A stretch of 34,773 nt of DNA from Thozetella sp. PMI_491 (Eukaryota > Ascomycota > Sordariomycetes > Chaetosphaeriales > Chaetosphaeriaceae): contig MU270159.1 of NCBI GenBank assembly GCA_021432635.1, forward strand, positions 1 through 34,773, in the 5' to 3' direction. A program made the translations under genes and the position numbers. A model generated the notes under the pieces. The model was not told where the DNA came from. It did not search any database and saw nothing but the letters and a program-made list of their open reading frames with translations. Positions 1 to 11,626 of the stretch are shown one piece after another; within the stretch, counting starts at the first letter, position 1; the number at the start of each line of letters is the position of its first letter.

Positions 1-146
1 CTTTCAACAAGCGCTCTATCTGCATGCATTTTTACCTAGATTGACCACCGGAGAGCTCGGAAGAGCATATATAGAGTGGGAAAGCCAGCACTGGCAAGCA
101 GCTGATGACCGCTCGAGCGAGCGCAGCGAAAGAGAAAAAGAGCCAG
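1..146. other. Flank left of LTR with polypurine tract
   Basis: Ordinary-composition DNA with no convincing gene. A 15-base purine run at 128-142 lies 4 bases before the TGTTGG start of the LTR at 147. A polypurine tract just before a 3' LTR is the usual retrotransposon arrangement, so this may be the tail of a plus-strand element fragment. I could not recognise the end of an RNase H domain here, so this is only suggestive. Confidence 0.4.
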
Positions 147-376
147 TGTTGGAACAGTAGATTCGCAGCGCTCGCTCGCTGTGGATATGGAAGCTGGAAG
201 CTCCATGGGAGCCACGTGGGGAGCAACCACGTGATCAAGATGGAAGCTATTTAAGAGCTCTCTGGAGCTCCTAGACTGCTTTCCACCAGATACACAGAGA
301 AGACCAGACCAACAGTATGAACCAGTTTTAGCCCTTTGTTTTACCCCAGGAATGGGATCCTAGTATTGAACCAACA
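147..376 (+). mobile_element. Copia-type LTR, plus orientation, largely undamaged
   Basis: Starts TGTTGG and ends CCAACA, the inverted terminal hexamers of an LTR, with a TATTTAAG box near 249. It aligns with the LTR at 5464-5718 read on the opposite strand. The starts match over about 30 bases (TGTTGGA...TTCG.AGCG...GCTCG). The ends match too (GATCCTAGTATTGAACCAA against GATCTTATAATACTAACCAA), and most differences are transitions. The two LTRs therefore face each other. The right edge abuts RIP-damaged pol at base 377. The five flanking bases (gccag and ctatc) do not match, so there is no target-site duplication around it as a solo LTR. Confidence 0.7.
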
Positions 377-3300
377 CTATCTATAAAAATATATAGCCTA
401 GTAATATCTAGGTTAAGGCTTATATAATAGATATCTCTTAACTACTTATAGATTTGCCAAATAATATATTTATTAAGCCTTTTAATCTACTATTCCCCTA
501 GTTTTAGCTCCTAAATAGCTATAATATAGTTAAATACTGCCTCTAACTAGTAGATAAAAGCAATATAAGCACCTTATACTCTCTGCTCTATATACTACTT
601 TTTTATACTCTTTAAGCTAGAGTCTACTAGCTTAAGCCTACCTATTTAGCCCTTTTAACAGATTATTATAAAGTCCTTACTAATCTTAAGGTAATAACTA
701 TTAAAGTCTTTTATAAACCTAGGATTTATTAATGATCTTGGTTTAGCTTTAAAACCTACTCTTTAAAGCTTTAATTCCTTTTTTTTAAGAAACTCTAAGC
801 TATTAATATTAATAATATTATTAGTTTATAAACTAATTATACTAAATAATTCTCCTACTTTTATAATTAGGAGATATAGATTATATCTAGAGGTTTCTAT
901 CTCTAAATACTCTTTATAGTATTTATTATATATTATAAACTAGTATAGCCCTGTTTTTATAAGCCTATAAAATAGCTTTATTACTTTTAAAATAATATTT
1001 AAAGGGTATTAACTATACAGCTTACACGGTAAATATAGTAAAATAATATGCTAGAGATTAAACCTTAACTAAGTATAAGCTTATATAATATCTCTAAACG
1101 CAACTTTAAGTTCTTATTGTTTAAGGCTTAATATAAGCGTTAAAATTAGTTATTAGCTATAATATAAGATTATTAATGCTTAGGTAAGGAGAGTATACTT
1201 CTTATAATTATTATAGCCCTAGGCAACTAAATACAATTTTTTATATAAATACTTAATACCTTACCCTTTTACTTTATAAATAAGCTAATAACTAAAGATC
1301 CTAGCCTAACTATGTTTTAACCTTAGAATAATTAGTTTAATTATACCTATAGTTATTAGTGACTTAATTTTAACTTAATCAAAGAGCTTAAACAACTCTC
1401 CTAATATTTTAATAATCCCTACCACACACATCTTAACAGTAGTTTTATAGCTATACCACTCTTTCTTAGTCTAATAATTAACTACTATAATAATCTTACT
1501 ACTCCAAGTCCTTTACTTATTAACTTATCTATTTTTACAATTCTCTATTTAACACATAGCTGCCTCTTATTTTATTAATTAACCTTACTTTTATTATTTT
1601 AATAGTTTTAAATACTTAAATATAATTATTTCTTCACTCTTCTCCTAGGGTATTAACTAATTATTTTATATATTATAAGGCCTAATTATAATACTTTTAA
1701 ATATAATAGGTTTATTTATTATTTTTATAGTAATATCTTTATTAGTTATAATAAGCACTTTAAATAGTTCTTTCTATACTTATAGGCTCTTATATTATAC
1801 TAATACTAAACTCTTAAGAGCTAATAATTATAACAGGACATACTTAATATCTAGCTTATTCTATATATAAAGTACTTTTTAAATCTAATAGTCTATAGAG
1901 ATCTTCTAGAGCTTAATTAAGGCTTTACTATAAGCTCTTACACATTAAATCTAGCTTATAAAGAGGGGTAAATCTATTAAGATTTATAGATATACCTTAA
2001 AGACTAAAAGGGTTAGGACTAATCCGTCTAGTCCAGCTATAGTATTTACTACACTAAGAGTAGCTTATAGCACTTCTTCTCTACTCTCTCTACTCTTTAC
2101 AAGTATAATATTATATACTCTCTTTAATATCTTATATACCCTTTTAATCTTTCTAATTAAATTATATACTTCTACTAGAATTTAATAGTATATAATCCTT
2201 ATAAGCTTTGCCTTAGCTTTAAAATAATTAGCTATAAAGTTAATACTTAAATCAGTTATTAAGATATTTAATAGTCCTAAATATATATTTATCTAGTATC
2301 TCTTTAGGGTTTTCTATATTATTTTAGCTGTTATATCTATAAGAAAGCTCCCTGCCTAGAATCTTATACTTATACAAATTATATAAAGCACTAATTTACT
2401 ATTAAAATACACTATATCTACTAAAATCTTATGGTTAAAATCAGCTTCCTTTTATAGCTTAAACTTAAAGTATTTTAATATATTTTAATATATCTAATAA
2501 AAATAGTAAAAGTAGTTTATAAGCTTAAGAGTACTTATCTTAACGTTATAGCCTACTTCCTTAAGAAACTTATATATTTTCCCTACAGATAGGTAGCTAA
2601 ATCATAAATAAATATACCTTAACTCAGCCTTAGTTAGGAATACTGTGCTTAATCTATTTAAACCGTCTATTTACTACACTTTTAGGTTATCTAGGTAAAG
2701 CTATACATAGCCCTATTTCCTATATACTAGCACATATACTCTAAAGGCACTTACTAACTTATTACACATATTATATAACTCTACCCTAAGCTTATCTATA
2801 TCTCTTAAATAAAAAAGAAAGGAGGTTAGCACGTCAACTATATAAAACATTACCCAGTTAATTAGTATATCTAGCTTAATACTCCCTATAAAGCTTATAA
2901 AAGCTTTACTATTAAACTTTATATATACTTTTCTAGCTTTACTAGTGTCTAGTATAATCTTTAGTATCTACTTATAAAGTACTTAAAACTAGCTTCTCCT
3001 AGCAATTAATTTCTTAGCTACACTAGTATCTAACATTATATCCTAAAATACCTTTTTAAAGTATCAATCAAGCATAAAAACATTTATTTTATACTTATTA
3101 TAATCAAGGTTCTAGTCTATTAATAAAGTATCTCTTATTTTAACTTATAATATATATTAAAACAATATACTAGTAAGCCAAACAGCTATCTTATACTATT
3201 AACTACTTTTTTAATTACTCTTATTACTCTTAGAAAGCTCACTATAATCACTAGCTTTCCTATTAGCCTCGTTATAATTTTTATCTTAGTAGAATATAAT

Positions 3301-5463
3301 CTTTAAGATTAAGCCTTTATATAAGGTAAGGAATATTTAAAAAGTCTTTTCAAGCTTATTATAAAAAGCTTAGTCACACTTCTAATCCTCTTTTACCTTT
3401 ACCTAATCCTCCTTCGTATAGTTTATTAAGAAACAGCCTTTCTTTTTACATACCTAGTATCTACTAATCTATTTTATACTAGATCTTTAATTATTTAATA
3501 AAAAATACTTAAAGCTTTTTCTATAGCCTTTTTAACACTCCCCTATCTATTAGAATTATTAATCTATAAAAAAGCTTTCCCTAATTAACAACTATATATT
3601 CTCTACGATCTATAAAATACTCTTAAGTATTAAACAAAATACTTTAAAACTCTTTTCTAGCCTTATAAGTGCTATTAATAGCTCTCTAACTCTTAAGACT
3701 ACTCTTAAAGTTATATCTACTAATTACTATTTAATATTATATATATTATTAAGAGCTTATTAGTATAGCTATAACTTATTAAAAAATACTTATAATACCT
3801 TTAGTTTACTTTTTTTAGTTATTTCTAGTCTCTTTTTTAAGATTAAAAACATTAATAAGCTTTAATTACTATAATATAAAGCTTATATAGTTTTTATATT
3901 ATAATATTATCTAATCTAGGTATATAATATTATAAATAACTATTTAGGGTTTATATAATATAGGTAGTATTATAATACTTCTCCTCCTAATAAGTAGTTA
4001 AAGATTATATAAAACTATAATAGTCTAATCCTAAGCTTTTATACATATAGTAAAAACTACTTAACTTTAAAGTCTAAGATATTATACTAAGCACTAGTCT
4101 ATATATTTCTATCTTTTTAGATTTTTATAAATACTTATAATAAGCTTATATTAATCTCCTCAATAAAAGATACTAGAGGTAGTAAAGTATACTAGTCTTA
4201 GTTTTACCAGTCTCTATTAATAGCTATAAATATATTAAAACCCCTTTCTTAGTTGCTTAGGGGCATATTATTCCACCTATTATATATACTCTATAATCTT
4301 TAAAATCCTTATTATCTAAGTATCTAGTACAATAACTAGTCTTAACTATAGGAATTAAGCTTATTAAATCCCCTTTCTTACTATCTTTAAGCTTTTTAAA
4401 ACAACTATTAGCTATACTTAATCCCTTTATTTTAACTAGGTTAATCCTAATAGATTATAAGTATTTCAGCTTAGTCTAGTTTATTAAGGAGTTATTTATA
4501 GGGCTTTTTAAAGACGTTTAAAGTAGCTAATTAATTAATTAAAGCTTTATTTTCCCCTATATTATTTAATACCTACTCCTAGCCTTATATAAAACTACTC
4601 TCTTATTAAAGCTAACTTAAGGACATTTTTATTAGGGGTTTTTACTAGTCCCTAGTTAGGATTAAGCTTTTACTACTTGCCAAGCTCTAAACAACCCTTA
4701 GAATTAGATAAATAATCTATAGAACAGCCTTTTTATCCTTATTGTCTTTAAACTACTTTATTATATAGTTAAAGAGGATAATAGCTAAAGGGAGCTATAT
4801 AGCCCATTTTACTAGTAGTCCGTAATTATATAGGTAACTATATAGTACTTATATAATCAGCTTATCTAGCCTTTAAAAGTCTTTAATCTACTAGCTTTAA
4901 AAATCCTCTTAGAAGTAGCTTAATAGTTTGTTTTCACGTGGTAATTTCCCTAGGTTATAGTAGCTAAGTAATTAAAATATAGCCTATAAATTCCTTAGCT
5001 TAGCTAAAGCAATATCTAGATTAATCTCCTAGTATAGTTTTAAAACTACTACTCAATCTATAATATCTTAGTCTTAAAGCTAAAGCTCTAGGTAAGTAAG
5101 TATTACCATAAGCTCTATATCCTTACACTTTTTATCAATATTCTAATATATTACTAATATACTTATATACTAGTTATTATACTTATAGGTATACTAGTTT
5201 ATTTTAGTACTTTCTTAACAAGGTCCTGATACAATAAGAATAATACCTTATATTATTAGCTAGCACTAGTTATAATACTTGTAATACACTCTAGATAGTC
5301 ATTTATGTAATTATTAGCAGCCCTAAAGCAAAGAAGAATAAAATCCTCTAATAAAATCACTACTTTAAAGGAGCCCTAAAGTAAATAAGAACAGAATCTC
5401 TTAAATAGCGTTTATAAGTTTGCCTAGCTTATCTATACTGCTTTTAAAAACAATACTGATCAG
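377..5463 (-). mobile_element. RIP-degraded Ty1/Copia retrotransposon, gag-pol body
   Basis: The body is very AT-rich, full of stops in all frames, nearly free of CpG and rich in TA, as expected after RIP. Translation of the minus strand through the stops still shows Copia domains in order. A gag-pre-integrase segment lies near 2640-2500 (pattern AELR...SVGKIYKFLKE). The integrase core lies near 2460-1970 (DFNHKILVDIVYF, then ITDLSINFIANYFKA, then the AGLDGLVLTL region). The late reverse transcriptase lies near 1010-500 (YIEQRV.GAYIAFIY). The first catalytic strand of RNase H (RLYIFIDS) stops dead at the LTR edge at 377. The rest of RNase H is missing. The gag part, roughly 3200-5400, is too damaged to read. 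It is non-functional. Confidence 0.88.
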
Positions 5464-5718
5464 TATTGGTTAGTATTATAAGATCTTAGTACTGTAAAAC
5501 AAACAAACGTAAAACAACTGGGTAAAAGATCCTCTATATTGGTATATATCTAGATGTGTTCTCTATAAGCTAAGTTAACTGCTCGAACAAGCCCCTAAAT
5601 AGCCCTCAGCCAATCATGTAACTCTCCGCACTAGATCGGCTGTGGTCCAATCAGAGCTCGTCAGAGCTCTGGATCCTCCATACTAGATCGAGCAACGCTA
5701 CGAACCCACGATCCAACA
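5464..5718 (-). mobile_element. Copia LTR, minus orientation (5' LTR of the element)
   Basis: On the minus strand it starts TGTTGG at 5718, has a TATTTAGG box near 5593, and ends ..AACCAATA at 5464, where the undamaged form would be CCAACA. Its inner end (5464 to about 5560) carries transitions relative to the LTR at 147-376, while the outer half is of normal composition. Orientation agrees with the minus-strand pol genes, so this is the 5' LTR. The adjacent host bases (5719-5723, gtgtg) would be one copy of a target-site duplication. No second copy is visible in the window. Confidence 0.7.
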
Positions 5719-6724
5719 GTGTGGTTAATTAGTAATCACCAATATCGAGATGTGCTGAAATAGCGCATGAATATTGCAGCATCATGAAGGCATCTGGCAT
5801 AGATTAGGTAATTGTATACTATCTAGGCAATGCGTAAGCTGACAATATGCGGAAGGCCCTAGTGGTTGTTGCATATCATACATGGCAGCTTTTTAATAGT
5901 GTCGAGGCGGCTATTGGAAGGCCGGGGTAGTTGCCTGCAGAGTCGGGGCCGACTGGAGGAGGCCTGCAAATAGACTTGTGCTGCCGGCGGCAAGAAAACG
6001 CGTAGGTGAACAGACATACTTCTAGATATCACCCAAAACCTGGATACCAACATGCCCGTCACTCGGGTATGGGAAGGCGGGCGAGCTGGGCGTGGCGAGT
6101 CTGACTTTGCTAGCTAGTCCCAGCTCATTGTATCAACTATACTTTGTGCGTCAAGACACATTTGACACGCTAATGCATAAAATCATAAAACGAGCCTAGG
6201 GTACTACGACTAAATGGAATGCTCTGGCGATACGCGAGGCTTCGATTACTGTAATAATCTAGCTGGTTACAGTGGTTAGTCGACGTGACTTTGGCGCGGC
6301 TACGCTGGAAATATTAGCGGCTAGTCCACTAAGTTTACAACGTACCTCGCTGATTTTATAGTACTTAAATCAACCATGTGCTCAACTAGTATTAACTAGT
6401 ATTACGCTTAGAAGCTCTTGCTTTTTTAGCCTCCTACCATTAATAGTAATACCCATGAAGTCGCTGCGCCATAACTTCGCGATTCGCGCGGCGGAACTCA
6501 GATGCAGGCGTTGGGATAAGCGAGAAGGTGTGGCTAAGCTTGGCATTCACTAGCCCTTCAGTCTGTTCGACGGATGTTCAGCCGCACGAAAAAAATGTAG
6601 GACAGGGAGGGGAAGCGATTCCCGAAACAATGCTCCGGTATGCACAGGTACGCCGAAGGTAATCTTGCCGTATTCGTTGCAGAGGTCGTAATTCGCAGAC
6701 TCGGGAAGGGAGGCCTTTGGTACC
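5719..6724. other. Intergenic, 5' flank of the HET gene
   Basis: About 1 kb between the retroelement and the HET-domain gene. Composition is mixed, with an AT-rich patch around 6340-6460 that includes the small direct repeat AACTAGTATT. No reading frame shows family features. It presumably holds the HET gene promoter near its right end. Confidence 0.5.
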
Positions 6725-9235
6725 ATGGACCATCTACCAGTCTTTCGTCATATGGTGGAGGCATACTCAAGGATCCCGGTTGTGTCTCGCGAGCCCTATG
6801 ATGGCCTGCCGTTCGCGGAATACCACCACAGGCGCGGGTTCAATGTTACTCGGCTCTACGAGCGTGATTACGGGCAGCACTCACCCGACGAGACTGCATC
6901 CTTCATACAAACTTGGCTGTTCTTCGGCGCGCTTCATGAAATTTTCGGGTTCCAAAGCCCCATTGATATGGGCCAGTTCATCGAGACCGATCATCTTGGC
7001 AGGCGACTATGTACACGGCATCTCGAAAGCTGCATTGCGACCTGGGCTGCCCAGATAGAAGCATTAGCAGAGAAATCGCCAAGTGACTGTCGCGCCGCCC
7101 TCACAAAAGTCGGTGTCGTCCAGAATACTCTGAACCGGATATACCACGGTTTGTCTAATGCGACAGACAGCCCCGTACCCACGGAGGTAACGCTGTCCTT
7201 GGGCATCCTCGGATGTACTATTGATCACGCCTTGAAATGGCTCTGGGGCCTGGGCCGGGGTCGCAAATGGGGCTTGGACAGCCTTGCTGCCTCTCGGATG
7301 TCTATGGCAGAGTGGTGTCCTCGTGACATTGCTGTCTCGCGGCAACTACTCTCTGAGCTTCCTATGCTATGCGCAAGCTACCTGGAGCGACGGGCAGTGC
7401 CATTTGATCATTGGGGGTGTTCAGAAACCACTTGTCAAGTTAATCAGATCGACAACGAGACATACAAGACGCAGCACCGAACCAAAGACTGCCAATGTGA
7501 GCATATCTGCCCCGACCAATCTGAGATACGACGAATTCTCGACAAGGGTGGCGTTCCGGTAATATATGTCACAAGTTCTGCTGGCCAAAATGGAGGACCG
7601 AAGTCGCTCCGCGTGGAAGTGAGTGAAGGAAGCACTTTTATCCATTCGTATACTGCGATTAGCCATGTGTGAGGCCACTTATCGTCCCGTAGTTTTATAC
7701 CACCGCTGACCACCCTCGACAGCTGGTCCGACGGACTCGGGAACCCCAAAGCAAATTCATTGCCCCTCTGCCAAATCGAGTTCTTGTACGACCGTCTTAG
7801 CGACATGATAATGGAAGAGACGTATTCTGCACTAGAGACATCTGGACAAGACATCGAGTATGACTCTGAAGGCAGCAAGAAAGCTATCGAATTTACCGGC
7901 CAGATGCTCAGGGCGTTGGCGCCGGGCCTGCGGAGAATAGTGACACCCATCCGTGAATATCGTAAAAAGCCGTTTGCGTTCTGGATGGACACGCTGTGCG
8001 TGCCTCTTGAGCAGCCTTATAGGAGCTTGGCGATATCCCGGATGAAGGATGTCTATGCCAAGGCTACCATGACTGTGGTTTTGGACTCCGAACTCCAAGC
8101 TTTTGAATTCCGAGGTTCTTCGAACGAAGAGTTGGCTCTCCGCATGGGGCAGTCTGGTTGGATGCGGCGAGCGTGGACCTTCCAAGAAGGGGCGCTGTCG
8201 ACGCAGTGGCTGCGTTTCTTGTTCAAAGATGGGCCTACTAAACTCCCTCTGTGGAAAAAGGAACCATTCAGCGGACCTAGCGACTACCTGGCCCCGAAGA
8301 CTTTTGACAACATGGCCAAGCTACAGGAAAGGCTTCTCGAGTGGTCGTCAAAGAAGGGCGGTGCCAGCTATTGGCCGACAGAGAAGATCCCACAGAGCCG
8401 GCTCGACGAGATGGCGCAGGCCAAGAAATCGTACTCTGCCACGCGCCACCTTCTCGAAGAAACTAAAAACTTCTTCCTGGGCATGAAGATGCTGTGGGAA
8501 TTTGTGACGCCTACGGCGCCTCCAGGCATTCTGACGGCTCGCATGATCGCGGTTTGGAACAGCATGCGACTCCGTGCGACGAGCCGTGAGTCCGACAAGT
8601 TCATATGCTTTGCAATGGCATGTGCAGTGGGCAATAACGAACGAGAGCAGTTGCAGAAGCTTCTTGCTTGCCCTCCCGAGGACCGTATGCGAGAGTGGGT
8701 TCGGTCGCAGCCCGCAGTCCCGTCGGGTCTGGCGTTTATACCCGGGGTGCGTTACGAAGCGCCTGGATCCCGCTGGATACCTCGAGCAGTGTGGCCGGTA
8801 GCTATGGAGGATGAAGGCGTTGCCGTTCGCGACTCCACCACCGGTGCGTTCATTTTCCAGAAGCCCGGATTCATAACTACTATACACAAAGAACTTCTTA
8901 GCGGATCAGATTTCGTTGTGTCAGACTCGGCGACCGAGCTTCGCTACTCCGTCACGTTTCTTGAGGTGCCGCCTACTAAGGTGATTGACGCCCTGGGCGA
9001 TTCAATCGCCGTGGCCGTGATGCTGGCTGCGCGGGTTGGACATCGACCGCCCGAGGAAGGGCTGGTAAAGGAGCGAGGTGTGCTCTTTGGCAACTCGTGT
9101 GAGGTTAGCACTAGGATCCATGGCCAATATCTATGCCAGGTGGACGTGGGGTTGTTTATCGAGGAACAGGAGAGCGACGTATTTGTCACTCCCGGGACCT
9201 TCATGGCCGACGATCAGCAATGGGTTATTGAATAA
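6725..9235 (+). CDS. HET-domain (heterokaryon incompatibility-like) protein
   Basis: Two exons, 6725-7668 and 7723-9235, joined over a 54-bp intron (GTGAGG donor, CTGAC branch at about 7706, CAG acceptor), give 818 residues. The start has a good context (taccATGG). The splice rebuilds the HET signature: YTAISHV is completed by WSDGLG at residues about 309-321, followed by WMDTLCVPLEQ at about 402-412 and RRAWTFQE at about 463-470. These correspond to the conserved blocks (Y-x-A-L-S-Y-x-W, W-x-D-x-L-C-I, R-x-W-x-x-Q-E) of the HET domain. About 300 residues precede the domain and about 350 follow; I recognise no domain in either. HET proteins trigger incompatibility cell death when partner alleles differ. 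Whether this one does so is inference. It stands alone, with no obvious operon-like partner. Confidence 0.9.
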
Positions 9236-9610
9236 TTAGATTTCGACCGAGTATTCGGTTAGAGCCAGTGCCTACAGCTAATTTAGACAACCTGTTTGTT
9301 CGTTTGTTAGTGTTGCAACTAAAAACAACCGTAGTCATTAAGATATCAGAAAGCAACTGACCTCTATACAGAGAGTTTACAGGGCTAACAGCGAGCTTCT
9401 AGCTACAGTTGCTGGCATTTGAGCCGTCATAACGGGCCGGCCTCTGTCCTGTACCAAGCTAACAACTAACCGAGGCTGCATTTTACTTCGAGTTTTCATA
9501 CTCAGTGTCCGAGCTGAGCGCGGCCGTGGTGCGGCCGCCTAGCACTGGAAGACTGAAAAAGTCTTAGTGATCGTGGATCTGCGTACATTACCTACATATG
9601 TCATAACAAC
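9236..9610. other. Convergent 3' spacer
   Basis: Lies between the 3' ends of the HET gene and the monooxygenase gene. It should contain both polyadenylation regions. No gene seen. Confidence 0.5.
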
Positions 9611-10979
9611 CTAAGTGGAACTAACAAGAGGAATATCCGAAAGCCGAATCGACGAGCGCGGAATCTCACCGATCGGCTTTCCCCAGCCCTCCCTAGTTCC
9701 AGAGGAGCTACCAGCCCAGTTTCCGCGGGAGAGCCGGACGGCATTGCCACCTCTCTCTAACATCTCTTGCTGGTATTCGCCCAAAGCTTGGTTTACGGAT
9801 GCGATGCCCGCGCCGCCACGGGCAATGCTCGCAATAGCACGAGAGAGCTTGAGGGCGTCTCGCATAGCGTGGACGCCGCCTTCTCCACGGACTAAAGCTC
9901 ATGTCAGCATCGCATAGTCATCTTCGCTGGGTGAAATACGAAACCACTTACATGGCGTCATGCAGTGCGCGGCATCTCCGAGCAGGGTCACTCTCCCAGA
10001 TGGGATGCTGTCAAGCTCCAGGTCCCGCAGCACCAGCGGAGTAGTCATCATCCCCTCCGGTCCCGTCTTTTCGATGATGTGGCGGAAGTCCTGGATTAGA
10101 TGCTGGGTCTTCTTAACCGCCAAATCATATAAGGCCTCTTTGCTCGCGCCGGTTGTCCAGTGAGGGCCTTCTGCCGCCGCGGCGTCTTCGTATGTCAGAC
10201 ACCAGTAGTAGTTACCAGATTTGGCATCTGGGTTCACGGAGCGTAGTCCCACGAAGAGGGTTGACCCGACGCTGTTGGGTAGCCCGGCATCGGTGGCAAT
10301 GTAGGCGCTGTAGCCAAGGTCGAGCTGTCTCTCAAACTCTCGGCCTTCGAGTACGAGCTCTCCGACGAGATTGACCATGGGGAGCAAACGCACGGGGTCT
10401 TGGGTGCCCGCGGGGAGGAGGTGGCGCCGAATCGCGCTGTGGACTCCATCAGCGCCAATCACGATGTCGCCCGTCGCGGTGGTACCGTCTTGGAAGTGAA
10501 CAGTAATGCTGCCGTCTCCTTCTTCCACGCGGGTAGCCGTTTTGTTGAACTGGATGGGGATGTTGGTCGCGAGCCACTCGCGGAACCGCTGCCGGTTGGC
10601 CCTGATGACGGACTTGTCCCCATCGTCCTGAACCCCGATGCGAGGTAGCAAGGCATTATTACGGTAGTAAATGATTTGTGCTGGCAGAGACAGTGGGAGA
10701 AAGTGGTCCACGCTGGTGATCGGGGCCATGTCATCAGGGAAAGATGAGACGAGCTCGCCGAGCATGCTACAGGATTTCGCACGTTAAGATGAAGTCTTTG
10801 CAAATTAGGACGCCTCGTGGTTACCTGTGAATGCCGATGGCCCAGCCCTGGGTCCGAGTGTTTGAGGAACGCTCGAATATCTCAAACGAGACATCCTGCT
10901 TTCGCAGCGCCTGGGCAAGTGTCAGGCCACCGAGGCCGGCGCCGACAATGAGGACGTGGGGCTTTGAAGCGGTGGCCAT
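9611..10979 (-). CDS. FAD-dependent monooxygenase (salicylate hydroxylase-like)
   Basis: Three exons, 10979-10825, 10766-9952 and 9891-9611 (introns 58 and 60 bp, GTAACC..TAG and GTAAGT..TAG), give 416 residues, normal for group A flavin monooxygenases. Visible motifs are the dinucleotide fold GAGLGG at residues 13-18, the GADG motif at 156-159 that contacts FAD/NADPH, and LLGDAAHCMTP at about 313-323, whose GD binds the FAD ribityl chain. The last two motif residues, TP, are followed after the splice by FRGEGG, which is typical. The likely reaction is NAD(P)H- and O2-dependent hydroxylation of an aromatic or polyketide-like substrate; the substrate cannot be read. There is no signal peptide, so it is cytosolic. 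The Zn2Cys6 regulator immediately upstream on the same strand may control it (inference). Confidence 0.9.
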
Positions 10980-11626
10980 TGTCTCGATTATAATATCTTC
11001 CCGGCGTCAAGACGAATCTGGTAAAAGAGGCTAGGTAGGCAGATGCCGTAACTGCTCATCAGAGATTTATCATGTCCGTTTCGCCTGGTCGCAATTGTTG
11101 TTTTATAGTCGATAGACTTTGTCAGTTCGACTTGGGATATTCTACGGCACAGGCTCATCGGCCCCGGCGTCAGCTGCGACATTGGCTGATCATCCACCTC
11201 GTCCGGCACCCTCGGCCGCCGAGGCGCAATCATCTATATCTCAAAGCGAGCTCGACGACTAGGAGGAGAAGAATCATGTCTGCATTTATGCAATGACAAA
11301 AACAGCAGTGGGTCTGTCCGCCCCGAAGCGGCCCCCAAGTGGAGACGGACAAGGACCAGTGAAAGCGTGAGGGCTTCGACGGTCTCGGCGTACTCGTTGG
11401 GGCCGCGCCGAGCTAGGTGACACAGCTTACCCAAGGACCGTGGATGCCATGTATGCTCGGCACATAGTAACGTCCGAGTCGCGGATTTATTCCCCGTGTC
11501 TCTGAACATACTTGTAAAACGTCATTTGCCTACGGGACGCCAACCGTACTCCACTGCATTCCCGCCAAAGCAGCATCGGCCGTCAAGTGTGCACCGCTTT
11601 TCGATCCGGCAAGGCGCTATTTGCAA
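10980..11626. other. Intergenic, monooxygenase promoter region
   Basis: Upstream of the monooxygenase start and downstream of the transcription-factor stop. Reading frames here show no family features. No additional gene is supported. Confidence 0.5.

Noticed and set aside
377..5463. Centromere or telomere-type AT-rich DNA
   Set aside because: Copia integrase and reverse transcriptase segments can be read through the stops on the minus strand, so it is a RIP-damaged retroelement.
147..5718. DNA transposon with terminal inverted repeats
   Set aside because: The inverted ends alone would allow this, but the internal domains are Copia pol and each end is a full LTR of about 230-255 bp with a TATA-like box.
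5859..6062. Minus-strand open frame of 67 codons
   Set aside because: No recognisable features and no splice partners; treated as chance in intergenic DNA.
7444..7992. 182-residue minus-strand open frame
   Set aside because: It lies antisense over the HET-domain exon junction and has no family features; a shadow.
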